A stretch of DNA of 64,000 nucleotides from Nostocoides sp. HKS02 (GTDB lineage: Bacteria > Actinomycetota > Actinomycetes > Actinomycetales > Dermatophilaceae), in assembly GCF_009707485.1 (NCBI RefSeq), contig NZ_CP046121.1:682001-746000 (forward strand), written 5' to 3'. The notes beneath the pieces are model-generated. The model made no database searches, was not told where the DNA came from, and worked only from the letters and a program-made list of their open reading frames with translations. Positions 36,625 through 48,817 of the stretch are shown piece after piece (within the stretch, counting starts at the first letter, position 1; every line of letters begins with the position of its first letter). The position numbers and the translations under genes are program-made.

Positions 36625-38439
36625 GTGCTCCGCACCCATGAGGCCGGCACCCTGCGCGCCGACCACGCCGGTCAGACCGTCACGCTCACGGGCTGGGTCG
36701 CTCGTCGGCGCGATCACGGCGGAGTGGCCTTCCTGGACGTGCGCGATGCCAGCGGGATCGTCCAGGTCGTGGCTCGGGACGAGGTCCTCACCGGTGCGGC
36801 CCACGACCTGCGCAACGAGTACTGCATCCGGGCGACCGGCGAGGTCGTCGCCCGCACCGAGAACAACGTCAACCCCGACCTGCCCACCGGTGAGGTCGAG
36901 GTCGTCGCGAGCTCGATCGAGGTGCTCAACGCCTCCGCGCCGCTGCCGTTCCAGATCGACGAGCGCGTCACCGTCGGTGAGGAGGCGCGCCTCAAGCACC
37001 GCTACCTCGACCTGCGCCGCCCCGGTGCCTCCTCGGCGGGGTCGGCCATCCGCCTGCGCTCGCGGGTCAACGCCGCGGCCCGCTCCGTGCTCGGCGCCCG
37101 CGACTTCATCGAGATCGAGACGCCGACGCTGACCCGGTCCACCCCGGAGGGCGCCCGCGACTTCCTCGTGCCCGCGCGCCTCGCGCCCGGCTCCTGGTAC
37201 GCGCTGCCGCAGAGCCCCCAGCTGTTCAAGCAGCTGCTCATGGTCGCCGGCATGGAGCGCTACTACCAGATCGCGCGCTGCTACCGCGACGAGGACTTCC
37301 GCGCCGACCGCCAGCCCGAGTTCACCCAGCTCGACATCGAGATGTCCTTCGTCGAACAGGCCGACGTGCTCGAGCTCGGTGAGGAGATCGTCAAGGAGGT
37401 CTGGAAGCTCATCGGGGTCGAGCTGCAGACGCCGTTCCTGCAGATGACCTATGCCGACGCGATGGCGCGGTTCGGCTCCGACAAGCCCGACCTGCGGTTC
37501 GGCAACGAGCTGGTCGAGTGCACCGACTACTTCACCGACACCCCGTTCCGGGTCTTCCAGTCCGAGTACGTCGGCGCGGTCGTCATGCCCGGCGGTGCCT
37601 CCCAGCCGCGCAAGCAGCTCGACGCGTGGCAGGACTGGGCCAAGAGCCGTGGCGCCAAGGGCCTGGCCTACGTACTCGTCCAGGACGACGGCACCCTCGG
37701 TGGCCCGGTCGCCAAGAACCTCAGCGACGCCGAGCGCGCGGGCCTGGCCGCCCACGTCGGCGCCCAGCCCGGCGACTGCGTCTTCTTCGCGGCCGGTCCC
37801 ACCAAGTCCTCGCGGGCCCTGCTCGGCGCGGCCCGCCTCGAGATCGGCCGTCGCTGCGAGCTCATCGACGAGGACGCCTGGTCGTTCCTGTGGGTGCTCG
37901 ACGCCCCCTTGTTCGAGCCGGCGTCCGAGGCCGTCGCCGCGGGCGACGTGGCGGTGGGGGCCGGTGCCTGGACCGCAGTGCACCACGCCTTCACCTCGCC
38001 GAAGGCCGAGTTCCTCGACACCTTCGACACCGACCCCGGCTCGGCGCTGGCGTACGCCTACGACCTGGTGTGCAACGGCAACGAGATCGGTGGCGGGTCG
38101 ATCCGTATCCACCGCCGCGACGTGCAGGAGCGCGTGTTCAAGGTCATGGGGCTCTCCGAGGACGAGGCGCAGGAGAAGTTCGGCTTCCTCCTCGACGCCT
38201 TCGCCTTCGGCGCACCGCCGCACGGTGGCATCGCCTTCGGCTGGGACCGCATCGTGTCCCTGCTCGCCGGCACGGACTCCATCCGCGACGTCATCGCCTT
38301 CCCGAAGTCCGGTGGCGGCTACGACCCGCTGACCGCGGCGCCGGCGCCGATCACCGCCGAGCAACGCAAGGAGGCGGGCGTCGACGCCAAGCCCGCGGAC
38401 GGCATACCGGCTCCGGTCGGTGCTGCCCACGAGGGCTGA
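36625..38439 (+). CDS. aspS: Aspartyl-tRNA synthetase
   Basis: Class IIb synthetase, 604 aa. N-terminal OB-fold anticodon domain ([23 protein letters not shown]), then motif 1 region, motif 2 [20 protein letters not shown] with [10 protein letters not shown], the bacterial GAD insertion (about residues 300-430), and motif 3 [17 protein letters not shown]. This is the bacterial-type enzyme. In bacteria lacking AsnRS it may also charge tRNA-Asn; that cannot be judged here. GTG start. A GC-rich inverted repeat follows the gene. Confidence 0.96.
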   Translation: MLRTHEAGTLRADHAGQTVTLTGWVARRRDHGGVAFLDVRDASGIVQVVARDEVLTGAAHDLRNEYCIRATGEVVARTENNVNPDLPTGEVEVVASSIEVLNASAPLPFQIDERVTVGEEARLKHRYLDLRRPGASSAGSAIRLRSRVNAAARSVLGARDFIEIETPTLTRSTPEGARDFLVPARLAPGSWYALPQSPQLFKQLLMVAGMERYYQIARCYRDEDFRADRQPEFTQLDIEMSFVEQADVLELGEEIVKEVWKLIGVELQTPFLQMTYADAMARFGSDKPDLRFGNELVECTDYFTDTPFRVFQSEYVGAVVMPGGASQPRKQLDAWQDWAKSRGAKGLAYVLVQDDGTLGGPVAKNLSDAERAGLAAHVGAQPGDCVFFAAGPTKSSRALLGAARLEIGRRCELIDEDAWSFLWVLDAPLFEPASEAVAAGDVAVGAGAWTAVHHAFTSPKAEFLDTFDTDPGSALAYAYDLVCNGNEIGGGSIRIHRRDVQERVFKVMGLSEDEAQEKFGFLLDAFAFGAPPHGGIAFGWDRIVSLLAGTDSIRDVIAFPKSGGGYDPLTAAPAPITAEQRKEAGVDAKPADGIPAPVGAAHEG

Positions 38440-38458
38440 GGCCGCTCGCCGGTTGGTG

Positions 38459-38496
38459 GGCAGGATCCTCGGCGTCAGGACCCTGAGGATGCTGCC
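38459..38496. terminator. Imperfect hairpin between convergent genes
   Basis: GGCAGGATCCTC (38459-38470) and GAGGATGCTGCC (38485-38496) pair over 12 positions with one mismatch around a 14-nt loop. It lies between convergent aspS and the DUF427 gene. No T-run follows, so termination is uncertain. Confidence 0.4.
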
Positions 38497-38532
38497 CAGC
38501 AGCGATCACGCCCGGTATGCCGCGTGGCTCGC

Positions 38533-39348
38533 TCAGGAGGCGCGCCTGCCTGGCGCCTCCGGTGGCATCCGTCCGGCTACGGGGGCGCCGTCGACGGTCA
38601 CCTCGGCACGCTCCGACCAGAAGGCCACGAGGTCACGCACCGGCAGGGCGTCGTGGAGCGGGTCGGGGTAGAACCAGGCGATGTCGGTGCCGCCCTCGAG
38701 GTCGGCGCTGAGGTAGCTGGCCACGCCCTTGTAGGCGCAGACCGTGTGGGTCTGCGATGGCGCGAGCAGGTCCATCCGCACGTCCTCGCGCGGCAGGTAC
38801 CACCGCACCGGCAGTGAGGTCTCGAACAGCGCGTGAGCCCGGCGCGACTCGGCCAGCACCGTGTCGCCGAGCCGGACCACCACGTGCCGGTTGCTGCGCA
38901 GGACGTCGATCCGCTTGAACGGGTCGTGGGCGTGGCCCATGACCGGCTCGTCCTCCTCGGTCCAGTCGAACCGGGCAAAGTCGAGGATGATCCGCCCACC
39001 GAGCGCCGGGTCGTCGGGCCGGAACCCCACCTCGACCCCGGCTGACGCGCCCGACGTGGGCGTCAGCGCAGTTCCGGGGCAGGTGTGCACCGCGAAGTTC
39101 TGCGGCCCCATCACGGGCGGCAGGTCGGCTGGCGTCGGCGTGGCCGGCAGCGCTTCGAGCCGCACCCGCAGGTCCTGGGCGGGCACCGCGTACTGGGGCA
39201 CCACCCGGCGCGGTTCCCAGACGAGCAGGGCGTCGGTCGTGTCGAGGGCTGGCTCGCCGTCGAGGGTCGCCCGAAGGCGTTTCGCGGTGCTGGCGTACCG
39301 GAGCTCGGCGAGGCTGGATCGCCACTGGGCAGACAGGTCAAGGCTCAC
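38533..39348 (-). CDS. DUF427 domain protein
   Basis: 271 aa containing DUF427 features: FKRIDVLRSNRHVVVRLGDTVLAESRRAHALFETSLPVRWYLP (central) and HTVCAYKGVASYLS, GGTDIAWFYPDPLHDA, and VAFWSERAEVTVDG at the end. The N-terminal half looks like a partial second copy. Function unknown. GTG 39348 is the first start after the preceding gene; no strong ribosome binding site. The last gene of the minus-strand unit MMPL-GNAT-hydrolase-DUF427. An 8-bp perfect inverted repeat (GGAGGCGC 38536-38543, GCGCCTCC 38553-38560) lies in its 3' end. Confidence 0.82.
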   Translation of the reverse strand: MSLDLSAQWRSSLAELRYASTAKRLRATLDGEPALDTTDALLVWEPRRVVPQYAVPAQDLRVRLEALPATPTPADLPPVMGPQNFAVHTCPGTALTPTSGASAGVEVGFRPDDPALGGRIILDFARFDWTEEDEPVMGHAHDPFKRIDVLRSNRHVVVRLGDTVLAESRRAHALFETSLPVRWYLPREDVRMDLLAPSQTHTVCAYKGVASYLSADLEGGTDIAWFYPDPLHDALPVRDLVAFWSERAEVTVDGAPVAGRMPPEAPGRRAS

Positions 39349-39403
39349 CCTGCCAGCGTGCGCCCGAGCCAGGGGGCTGTGCAACGGCTTTGGCCCACCG
39401 ACC

Positions 39404-40228
39404 TCAGCGCTGGACGAACTCGAGGATCGCGGCGTTGAACTCCTCGGTGTGGCTGGCGAAGACGCCGTGCGGGCCGCTCGCCAGCACTCGCAGCTCGCTG
39501 CCTGGGACCGCCTCGTGGGTGCGGCTACCGGACACCTCGATGGGGACGATGGCGTCACTGTCGCCGTGGACCACCAGGGTCGGCACGGTGACCGTGGCCA
39601 GGTCGCCGGTGAAGTCGCTGACCCAGGACCGGATGCACTCGGCCAACGCGTGCAGGTCTGCCTGCGCGGCGAGGGCGAGGGCCTGCTGACGCTGCTCCTC
39701 GGTGACCTTGAGCTGCCCGCCCGCGGAGAAGAAGTTCGTGAGGAACCCGTCCAGGAAGCCCTCCCGGTCGGCCCGCAGCTGGTCCTGCATCGTGGCGACG
39801 GTGTCGAGGTCGAGGCCGCCGTCCGGGTGGTCGTCGTCCTTGAGCAGGCACGGCGGGATGGCGGAGGCGAAGACGGCGCTGTGGACCCGATCCGCACCGT
39901 GCGTCCCGAGGTACCGGGCCACCTCGCCGCCGCCCATCGAGAACCCGACCAGCGTCACGTCAGTGAGGTCGAGCTCGCGCATCACGGCGTCGAGGTCGGA
40001 CGTAAGGGTGTCGTAGTCGTACCCGCTGGCCTCACCGGGCTGGTCCGACTGCCCGAAGCCACGGCGGTCGTAGGCGACGACCCGGTAGCCTGCGCCGACC
40101 AGGACAGGCGTCAGGTCGGACCACGCCGCGCTGCTGAGCGGCCAGCCGTGGATGAGGACCACCGGACGGCCGTCACCACCGCTGTCCTCGACGTGGATGC
40201 TGACGCTGCCGTTGCCTACGGTGGGCAT
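39404..40228 (-). CDS. Alpha/beta hydrolase, non-haem chloroperoxidase-like
   Basis: 274 aa. Alpha/beta-hydrolase fold: oxyanion region VVLIHGWPLSSAAW, YDRRGFGQSDQP, nucleophile elbow GFSMGGGE (Ser97), acid in VVHGDSDAIVPIE, and the histidine in GPHGVFASH. This set is typical of the bromoperoxidase/arylesterase (perhydrolase) subfamily. No signal peptide. ATG 40228 has GAGAGGA about 8 nt upstream. Natural substrate unknown. Confidence 0.9.
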   Translation of the reverse strand: MPTVGNGSVSIHVEDSGGDGRPVVLIHGWPLSSAAWSDLTPVLVGAGYRVVAYDRRGFGQSDQPGEASGYDYDTLTSDLDAVMRELDLTDVTLVGFSMGGGEVARYLGTHGADRVHSAVFASAIPPCLLKDDDHPDGGLDLDTVATMQDQLRADREGFLDGFLTNFFSAGGQLKVTEEQRQQALALAAQADLHALAECIRSWVSDFTGDLATVTVPTLVVHGDSDAIVPIEVSGSRTHEAVPGSELRVLASGPHGVFASHTEEFNAAILEFVQR

Positions 40229-40267
40229 GGTGGGTCCTCTCGTCGTCGACTGCCGATGCTGCCGAAT

Positions 40268-41032
40268 CTAGGCAGGGGAGGGGCCCGGCGCCAGCCGTCG
40301 GCTCGCCCAGCGGTGGTCACCGCGGTAGCCCAGCCCGCGGTAGACCCGCCGGGCCACGTCGTTGTCGGAGTACATGCCGAGGGTGCACACGCCGGCCTGC
40401 GCGACAGCCGCGCGGGTGAGGTATGCCGTGACGGCCAGCCCCAGCCCGGTGCCGCGGTGGGCGGGGTCCACGGTGATGCCCGACAGGATCGGGTAGCCGG
40501 CCAGGCTGGGCTCGCGCACGCCACAGGCCACCAGCCGGCCGGAGTCGGTGCGGACTCCCACCCACACCTGGCCCGGGTACGCGAACGGTCGGGCATCGGT
40601 GCGGGGGTTGGCCGACCCGAGGAGGTCCTGGAGGTCGCCGAGGTCGTCCGGACCGAGGGCCACCAGCCGGGACTCGGCGGCGACGAGCGGCGGCGGTGAC
40701 ACGGCATACATCCACTCCCAGTCGTTGCCGTCGGCAAGGGGCAGGTGCGCGGCAACGGCCGCAAGCGCGTCGTGGGCCACGGTCACGGCGCCGACACCCG
40801 GCGGCAGCAGCGCCTCACGCACGAGGTGCGCGGAGAGGGCGTCGACGTCGGCCGGTGGCCCGAGCACGAGCAGGCCGAGCCGCCGGGTGTGCGTGCGCCG
40901 GGTGACCACGACCGCCCGGCCCAGCGCCCACCCGGGGTGCTCGAGAGCCGTCGGCAGGTCGTACCTGATGAAGGCGTCGCCGCCGCTGGCGTCGAGGACC
41001 TCGGCATGGGACCGCAGCTGGCGCAGCGTCAC
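40268..41032 (-). CDS. GNAT-family acetyltransferase
   Basis: 254 aa. The C-terminal ~110 residues carry the GNAT acetyl-CoA-binding core: LSGITVDPAHRGTGLGLAVT with the R/Q-G-x-G-x-G/A loop RGTGLG, then CTLGMYSDNDVARRVYRGLGY. The N-terminal half (TLRQLRSHAEVLDAS...) is a divergent regulatory or substrate domain, as in actinobacterial two-domain GNATs. GTG 41032 is chosen because it overlaps the MMPL stop by 4 nt (GTGA); a longer in-frame start lies inside the MMPL gene. Substrate unknown. Confidence 0.85.
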   Translation of the reverse strand: MTLRQLRSHAEVLDASGGDAFIRYDLPTALEHPGWALGRAVVVTRRTHTRRLGLLVLGPPADVDALSAHLVREALLPPGVGAVTVAHDALAAVAAHLPLADGNDWEWMYAVSPPPLVAAESRLVALGPDDLGDLQDLLGSANPRTDARPFAYPGQVWVGVRTDSGRLVACGVREPSLAGYPILSGITVDPAHRGTGLGLAVTAYLTRAAVAQAGVCTLGMYSDNDVARRVYRGLGYRGDHRWASRRLAPGPSPA

Positions 41033-43249
41033 TCGGTGATCCCGAACCGGGAGTGCCAGCGCCGTAGGCGGGCCGGCGCCCACCAGTTCCAGTCGCCCAG
41101 GAGGGTCATGGTGGCCGGGACGAGCAGCATGCGCACGAGCGTGGCGTCGATGGCCACGGCCGTCGCCAGGCCCACGCCGGTCTCCTTGATGACGAGCAGC
41201 TTGCCCGCCACGAACCCGGAGAAGACGATCACGACAAGCAGCGCGGCCGAGGTGATGATGCGACCTGAGCGCTGCAGGCCGAGCACGACGGCCTCGTCGT
41301 TGCCGTACCCGCGCTCGTGGAGCTCGACGACCCGCGAGAGGAGGAACACCTCGTAGTCCATGGAGAGCCCGAACCCGAACGCCAGGACGAGCAGCGGGAT
41401 CGTCGACTCCACCGCGCCGACGGGGGCGAACCCCAGCAGGCCCTGGAGGTGTCCATGCTGGAAGACCCAGACGATGACCCCGAGCGAGGCGCCGAGGGAG
41501 ACGACGTTGAGCAGCAGCGCCTTCACCGGGATGACGACCGAGCCGGTCATGAGGAAGAGCAGGACCAGGGTGGCGAGGGCGACCAGGGCGAACGCGTACG
41601 GCGCTCTACGCCACATCGAGTCGGTGAAGTCCTGCAGGCTCGAGGCCTGCCCGACGACGTAGGAGGGGAAGGGTGGCCGGTGCTCCTTGAGCTGGGGGAC
41701 CAGGGCGCGGGCGGGGTCGTCGAGGCCACCGCCCGGGGTGTCGATCCGCACCACGCTCAGGCCGGTGCCGACCGAGGCCACCTCGGTGACCCGGGTCCCC
41801 CTGCGGCAGGTGCAGCCGCGCGGCATACGCCTGGGTCTGCGCCAGCGGCGCCTGCGCGACGACGGTGACGTCGGCGCCGCCGAGCCCGGGGTAGTCGGCG
41901 GTGAGCCCGTCGAAGAACTGCCGGGTCGACGAGCTGGTCGGCAGCAGACCCGCTCCCGAGGACGTGAGGCGCAGGTCGAACGCGGGCAGCGCCAGCCCCA
42001 CGAGGGCGGCCAGGACGAGCACGATGATCGGGACGGGGCGGCGGTGCACCCACTGCGCGAGCCGCGAGAAGACCCCCTCCTCGGGGGCCACCTCGGTGCC
42101 GCCCCGGCGTAGCAGCCGCCGCGCTCCGACCACGCACAGCGCGGGGATGAGGGTCAGCGCGACGAGCATGGCGATGAGGACGACCGACAGCCCGGCCGCG
42201 CCGATGGCCTTCATGAGCTGGGACTCGAAGACGAGGAGACCACCGAGCGAGATGCCGACGGTGAGCCCCGAGAACACCACGGTGCGGCCCGCGGAGTCCA
42301 CGGTGCGTGCCGCCGCGGCCTGGATCATCTCGCGTGTGATCTGGCCGGCAGGCAGCCCGCGCGCTCGCAGCCGCAGCTCCTCGCGGAACCGGCTGACTGT
42401 GAGCAGGCCGTAGTCGATGCACAACCCGAGGCCGAGCACGGTGACGACGTTGACCGCGGTGGCGTCGAGGTCGATGACGTACGAGAAGGCCAGCAGTGAG
42501 GCGAGCGCTCCGGCGATCGAGGCGACGGCTCCGGCGATCGGCATGCCCGCGGCGACGAACCCGCCGAACACGACCACCATGACGAGGAAGCTCACAGGCA
42601 GGGCGATGCCCTCGCCGGTCCGCAGGTCGACCTGCAGCTGGCCGGTGATGGCGTCGATGAGCTCCTGGAGGCCCGAGCTCGTGACCCGGGCGCCCGCCAC
42701 CGAACGCAGCGGCGCGAAGGCCGCGACGACGGCGCCCGCGATGCGCTGGTGGGTCGCCCGGTCCGGGTCGCCGGCGAGGGTCACGACGGTGGCGAACCCG
42801 CGCGAGCCGGGGGAACCGTCCTTGAGCAGGGCGGCGGCCGCGGGGGAGGTGAGCCCGCCGGGCACGGCATACGGCATGGCGACCGAGTCGACGCCGGGGA
42901 TGGCGCGGACCCGCTGGTATGCCGCGAGCGCGGCGTGGCGGGTGGCCGGCGCCGCGAGGTCCACCCCGTCGACGCGCACGGTGTAGGTCGACAGCTGGGA
43001 ACCGCCCGCCGCGGTGAGCAGGTCGCGCCCGGCGCTGTTCTCTCCGGAGACGGTGGGCTCGCCCGTGTGCAGCCGGCCGAACAGCGAGTCGCCGCCGAAG
43101 GCGCCTGCGGCGAGGCCGAACCCGGCCGCCACGAGCAGGACCCAGGCGATGACCACCGTCTTGGGCCTGCGGGCGATCGCGGTGCCGACGCGCGAGAGCC
43201 CCGATCGTGACCGGTCCGGGTGGCTGGCGGCGGCGGGGGCGTCGGTCAC
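41029..43249 (-). pseudogene. MMPL/RND-type transporter, single-base frameshift
   Basis: MMPL-family membrane exporter. N-terminal half (from GTG 43249): one helix [20 protein letters not shown], a large extracytoplasmic domain, then helices with VVTVLGLGLCIDYGLLTVSRFREE, the family's GxxxDY motif. After LPQG (about 41797) the match continues in another frame with TRVTEVASVGTGLSVVRID and the second repeat LVLAFGFGLSMDYEVFLLSR. Removing one base from the C5 run at 41797-41801 (G5 on the coding strand) restores a 739-aa protein, a normal length. Real mutation or homopolymer error cannot be told apart here. The in-frame ATG at 43375 lies inside rarA and is not used. Confidence 0.85.
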
Positions 43250-43255
43250 GGGAGA

Positions 43256-43261
43256 TAGCCT
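43256..43261 (+). promoter_or_regulatory. Leaderless-type -10 box of rarA
   Basis: TAGCCT ends 7 nt before GTG 43269, in the 19-nt gap between divergent MMPL and rarA genes. Confidence 0.5.
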
Positions 43262-43268
43262 GCCACCC

Positions 43269-44681
43269 GTGGGTACCAGTACCGGGGATGACCTGTTCGC
43301 CGCCGCGACGTCGGCGCGTGCGGACGAGGATGGCGTGCCCTCCGGCGCGTCGCTGCCCCCGCTCGCGGTGCGCATGCGACCCCGGTCGCTGGACGAGGTC
43401 CGCGGTCAGTCCGACGTGCTGCGCCCGGGCAGCCCGCTGCGCCGCCTGATCGAGGGCTCCGGGGGATCGGCCGGCTCGCTGTCGGCGATCATCTGGGGGC
43501 CTCCGGGCACCGGCAAGACGACGTTGGCGCACCTCGTGGCCACCGCGGCTGACCGCACCTTCGTCCAGCTGAGCGCGGTGACGGCCGGCGTCAAGGACGT
43601 GCGCACGGTCATGGACCAGGCCGCGCGCGAGCGCGACATGTACGACCGGCAGACGGTGCTGTTCCTCGACGAGATCCACCGGTTCACCAAGGCCCAGCAG
43701 GACGCCCTGCTCCCGGGCGTCGAGACCCGCCAGGTGATCCTCGTGGCTGCGACGACCGAGAACCCCTCGTTCTCGGTCATCGCCCCGCTGCTGTCGCGCT
43801 CGATGCTCATCACGCTTGCACCGCTCAGCGACGACGAGGTGGCCGACGTGCTGGCCTCGGCGATCGCGGACGACCGGGGGCTGGCCGGTGAGTACGCCCT
43901 CGCCGACGACGCGGCGGCCCATCTCGTGCGCATCGCCGGGGGAGACGCGCGGCGAGCCCTCACCGCCCTCGAGGCCGCGGCCGGCGTTGCGCAGGACGAC
44001 GTCGCCCCGGGCGCGGAGCTCGACGGCCCGGTCGAGATCACCCTCGCGCACACCGAGCAGGCCGTGGCGTTCGCGGCCGTGCGCTACGACCGCACCGGCG
44101 ACCAGCACTACGACGTGGCGTCGGCCCTCATCAAGTCGATGCGGGGGTCCGACGTCGATGCCTCCCTGCACTACCTCGCCCGGATGCTCGAAGCCGGCGA
44201 GGACCCGCGGTTCATCGCCCGGCGCATCGTCATCGCGGCCAGCGAGGACGTCGGCATGGCAGATCCCACCGCGTTGCAGACAGCGGTCGCCGCGATGCAC
44301 GCCGTCGCACAGATCGGCATGCCCGAGGCGCGGATCATCCTCGCCCAGGCGGTCGTCCACAACGCGCTCGCACCCAAGAGCAACGCGGCATACACCGGCA
44401 TCAACGAGGCGATCGCCGACATCCGCGCCGGCCGCGGCGGCGCGGTGCCGCCGCACCTGCGGGGCAGCGGTTATGCCGGGGCGTCCCGGCTGGGGCACGG
44501 CGACGGGTACGTCTACGCGCACGCCGAGCCCGAGGGGGTCGCCCAGCAGGCCTATCTGCCCGATGACCTGCAGGGGCACACCGACTACTACCGCCCCACC
44601 GACCGCGGGTTCGAGGAGCGGCTCGGCCCGCGCTGGGCGTGGCTGAAGTCCCGCATCCGCGGCCACACCGACGTGCAGTGA
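43269..44681 (+). CDS. rarA: Replication-associated recombination protein A
   Basis: 470-aa AAA+ ATPase of the RarA/MgsA (Mgs1/WRNIP1) family acting at stalled replication forks. Walker [10 protein letters not shown] at residues 77-85, Walker [21 protein letters not shown], sensor TTENPSFSV, then the C-terminal MgsA helical domain ([28 protein letters not shown]...). The N-terminal [17 protein letters not shown] is the family opening. The ~20-residue acidic N-terminus before it is not conserved-looking. Start chosen at GTG 43269 for its TAGCCT box; the longer frame runs into MMPL. Confidence 0.94.
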   Translation: MGTSTGDDLFAAATSARADEDGVPSGASLPPLAVRMRPRSLDEVRGQSDVLRPGSPLRRLIEGSGGSAGSLSAIIWGPPGTGKTTLAHLVATAADRTFVQLSAVTAGVKDVRTVMDQAARERDMYDRQTVLFLDEIHRFTKAQQDALLPGVETRQVILVAATTENPSFSVIAPLLSRSMLITLAPLSDDEVADVLASAIADDRGLAGEYALADDAAAHLVRIAGGDARRALTALEAAAGVAQDDVAPGAELDGPVEITLAHTEQAVAFAAVRYDRTGDQHYDVASALIKSMRGSDVDASLHYLARMLEAGEDPRFIARRIVIAASEDVGMADPTALQTAVAAMHAVAQIGMPEARIILAQAVVHNALAPKSNAAYTGINEAIADIRAGRGGAVPPHLRGSGYAGASRLGHGDGYVYAHAEPEGVAQQAYLPDDLQGHTDYYRPTDRGFEERLGPRWAWLKSRIRGHTDVQ

Positions 44682-44698
44682 GCGTGGAGCCGTCGGGG

Positions 44699-44704
44699 TA
44701 GGGT
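44699..44704 (+). promoter_or_regulatory. Leaderless-type -10 box
   Basis: TAGGGT ends 7 nt before ATG 44712. Confidence 0.5.
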
Positions 44705-44711
44705 GGCCGCC

Positions 44712-45092
44712 ATGGATGTGAGTCTCGGCGACGTCGCGGGCCTGATCGCGGCCCTGGCCTTTGCGTTCCTCGTCTTCCGGCTGGGCAGCGTGATCGGCAA
44801 GGCGGGCAAGATCCTCGACGAGACAAGGCTGAGCCTGCGCAGCACCACCGAGAACGTCCAGCCGACGCTGCTCAAGCTCACCGACACCGTGAGCCTGACC
44901 AACGAGCAGCTGGCCCGGGTCGACGGCATCACGACCAACGTCTCGGCGATGACCACCAACGTCAACGCGCTGACCTCGCTGTTCGCTGCCACCCTCGGCA
45001 GCCCGGTCGTCAAGGTCGCCGCGTTCACCTACGGCGTCCGGACCGCCCTGAGCGGCCCGGCCAAGGGCGGCCGTCGCCGCCGCAGGGGCTGA
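44712..45092 (+). CDS. DUF948-type small membrane protein
   Basis: 126 aa. One N-terminal transmembrane helix (DVAGLIAALAFAFLVFRLGSVIG), then an amphipathic helical region of heptad character (LRSTTENVQPTLLKLTDTVSLTNEQLARV...), ending in a basic tail (KGGRRRRRG). This is the DUF948 layout; function unknown. ATG 44712 is preferred over GTG 44703 because the TAGGGT box ends 7 nt before it. In actinobacteria such a gene commonly lies between rarA and alaS. Confidence 0.8.
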   Translation: MDVSLGDVAGLIAALAFAFLVFRLGSVIGKAGKILDETRLSLRSTTENVQPTLLKLTDTVSLTNEQLARVDGITTNVSAMTTNVNALTSLFAATLGSPVVKVAAFTYGVRTALSGPAKGGRRRRRG

Positions 45093-45098
45093 TCACCG

Positions 45099-45428
45099 AT
45101 GTCACGTCTGTTCTGGACCGCCCTCGGCGCTGCCGCCGGCGTGTATGCCGTGCGCAAGGTGGGCAAGGCCGCGCAGGCATACACCCCGGCCGGGGTGGCG
45201 CACGGCCTGGCCGACTTCGGCGACGGGCTGCGCGAGCTGGCCGCCGCGGTCCGCGAGGGCATGGCCGAGCGCGAGGACGAGCTGCGCCTGGCCCTCGGGA
45301 TCGACACCGACACCACCACCACGGACGAGGCCGAGACCACGGGTCGGCGTCTCGACCCGGCCTCGGCCCGCGCGCTTCTCGACGACCCCACGGGCCCGAG
45401 AGCCGACCGCGCCCCCAGGGCTCGCTAG
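45099..45428 (+). CDS. Small conserved actinobacterial protein upstream of alaS
   Basis: 109 aa. The N-terminal RLFWTALGAAAGVYAVRKV is a short membrane-associated segment, followed by QAYTPAGVAHGLADFGDGLRELAAAVREGMAEREDELRLALGI (helical) and a Thr-rich, charged tail. It resembles the family often annotated DUF6167 in this position. Six nt after the preceding stop, so co-transcribed with it. Function unknown. Confidence 0.75.
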   Translation: MSRLFWTALGAAAGVYAVRKVGKAAQAYTPAGVAHGLADFGDGLRELAAAVREGMAEREDELRLALGIDTDTTTTDEAETTGRRLDPASARALLDDPTGPRADRAPRAR

Positions 45429-45469
45429 GGGCGCGTGGCGCACCCGCCGCCGCCCCGGCATACGCCGTG

Positions 45470-45496
45470 TAGTTTTCTGCCTGCTTTTCTGCCTGC
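45470..45496 (+). promoter_or_regulatory. alaS upstream region with duplicated 12-mer
   Basis: TAGTTT (45470-45475) could be a -10 box. It is followed by a direct repeat of TTTTCTGCCTGC (45473-45484 and 45485-45496) in the alaS leader. A CGGCATAC octamer lies at 45456. Confidence 0.4.
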
Positions 45497-45518
45497 ACCG
45501 AAGGACTGACCACACCCC

Positions 45519-48217
<2,699 letters not shown>

Positions 48218-48221
<4 letters not shown>

Positions 48222-48817
48222 CCCCGAACTCTGACCCGTCGATGCCCACGCGCCCCGGACGGCGCGTGGGCATCGACGTCGGCAGCGTGCGGGTGGGCGT
48301 CGCCTCGAGCGACCCCTCGGGACTGCTCGCCACCCCCGTGCGCACACTGGCCCGTGACCTGACGCACGACGTCGCCCCCGACGTCGCCCCCGCCACCACA
48401 CCCGACGCCACGCCCGACGCCACACCGGACGCGCCGGCGCCCACCGACCTCGAGGAGATCGCCGCGCTCGTCGTGGAGCTCGACTGCCTCGAGGTGGTCG
48501 TGGGACTGCCACGCAGCCTCAGCGGTGCCGAAGGTCCTGCTGCTCAGGCAGCGCGCACGTATGCTGGGCGGCTGGCGGCACGCGTCGCCCCGGTCCCCGT
48601 GCGTCTGGTCGACGAGCGGCTCACGACCGTCGACGCGCACCGCTCCCTCCGCGAGAGCGGGGTCGACAGCCGCAAGCACCGCGCGGTGGTCGACCAGGCC
48701 GCAGCAGTCCTCATCCTGCAGGCCGCCCTCGACACGGAGCGCAGCTCCGGGCGCCCGCCCGGCGAGCTGGTCACGACAGGTGGGCGCAAGCCCAGGACAA
48801 AGGACAGGCACCGATGA
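48218..48817 (+). CDS. ruvX: Putative Holliday junction resolvase / pre-16S nuclease YqgF
   Basis: 199 aa, RNase H-like fold. [15 protein letters not shown] carries the first catalytic Asp, [12 protein letters not shown] the second block, [17 protein letters not shown] the catalytic Glu region and [11 protein letters not shown] the last Asp. In E. coli YqgF processes the 16S rRNA 5' end; a Holliday-junction role is proposed elsewhere. The usual size is ~140-160 aa; the excess includes an insert of [22 protein letters not shown] type from 12-bp repeats (48368-48438) in a loop after the first strands. GTG start overlaps alaS. Confidence 0.9.
48368..48438 (+). repeat. Short in-frame tandem repeats in ruvX
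   Basis: GACGTCGCCCCC twice and imperfect CCCGACGCCACG/CCCGACGCCACA/CCGGACGCGCCG units, coding an Ala/Pro/Asp/Thr-rich loop insertion. Confidence 0.8.

Noticed and set aside
38536-38560. GGAGGCGC/GCGCCTCC inverted repeat as a terminator
   Set aside because: It lies inside the DUF427 coding end and no T-run follows on either strand; kept only as a note in that gene.
43249-43375. Longer MMPL start at ATG 43375 on the - strand
   Set aside because: It would overlap more than 100 nt of rarA, and the extension has no membrane-protein character; GTG 43249 just precedes the basic N-terminus and first helix.
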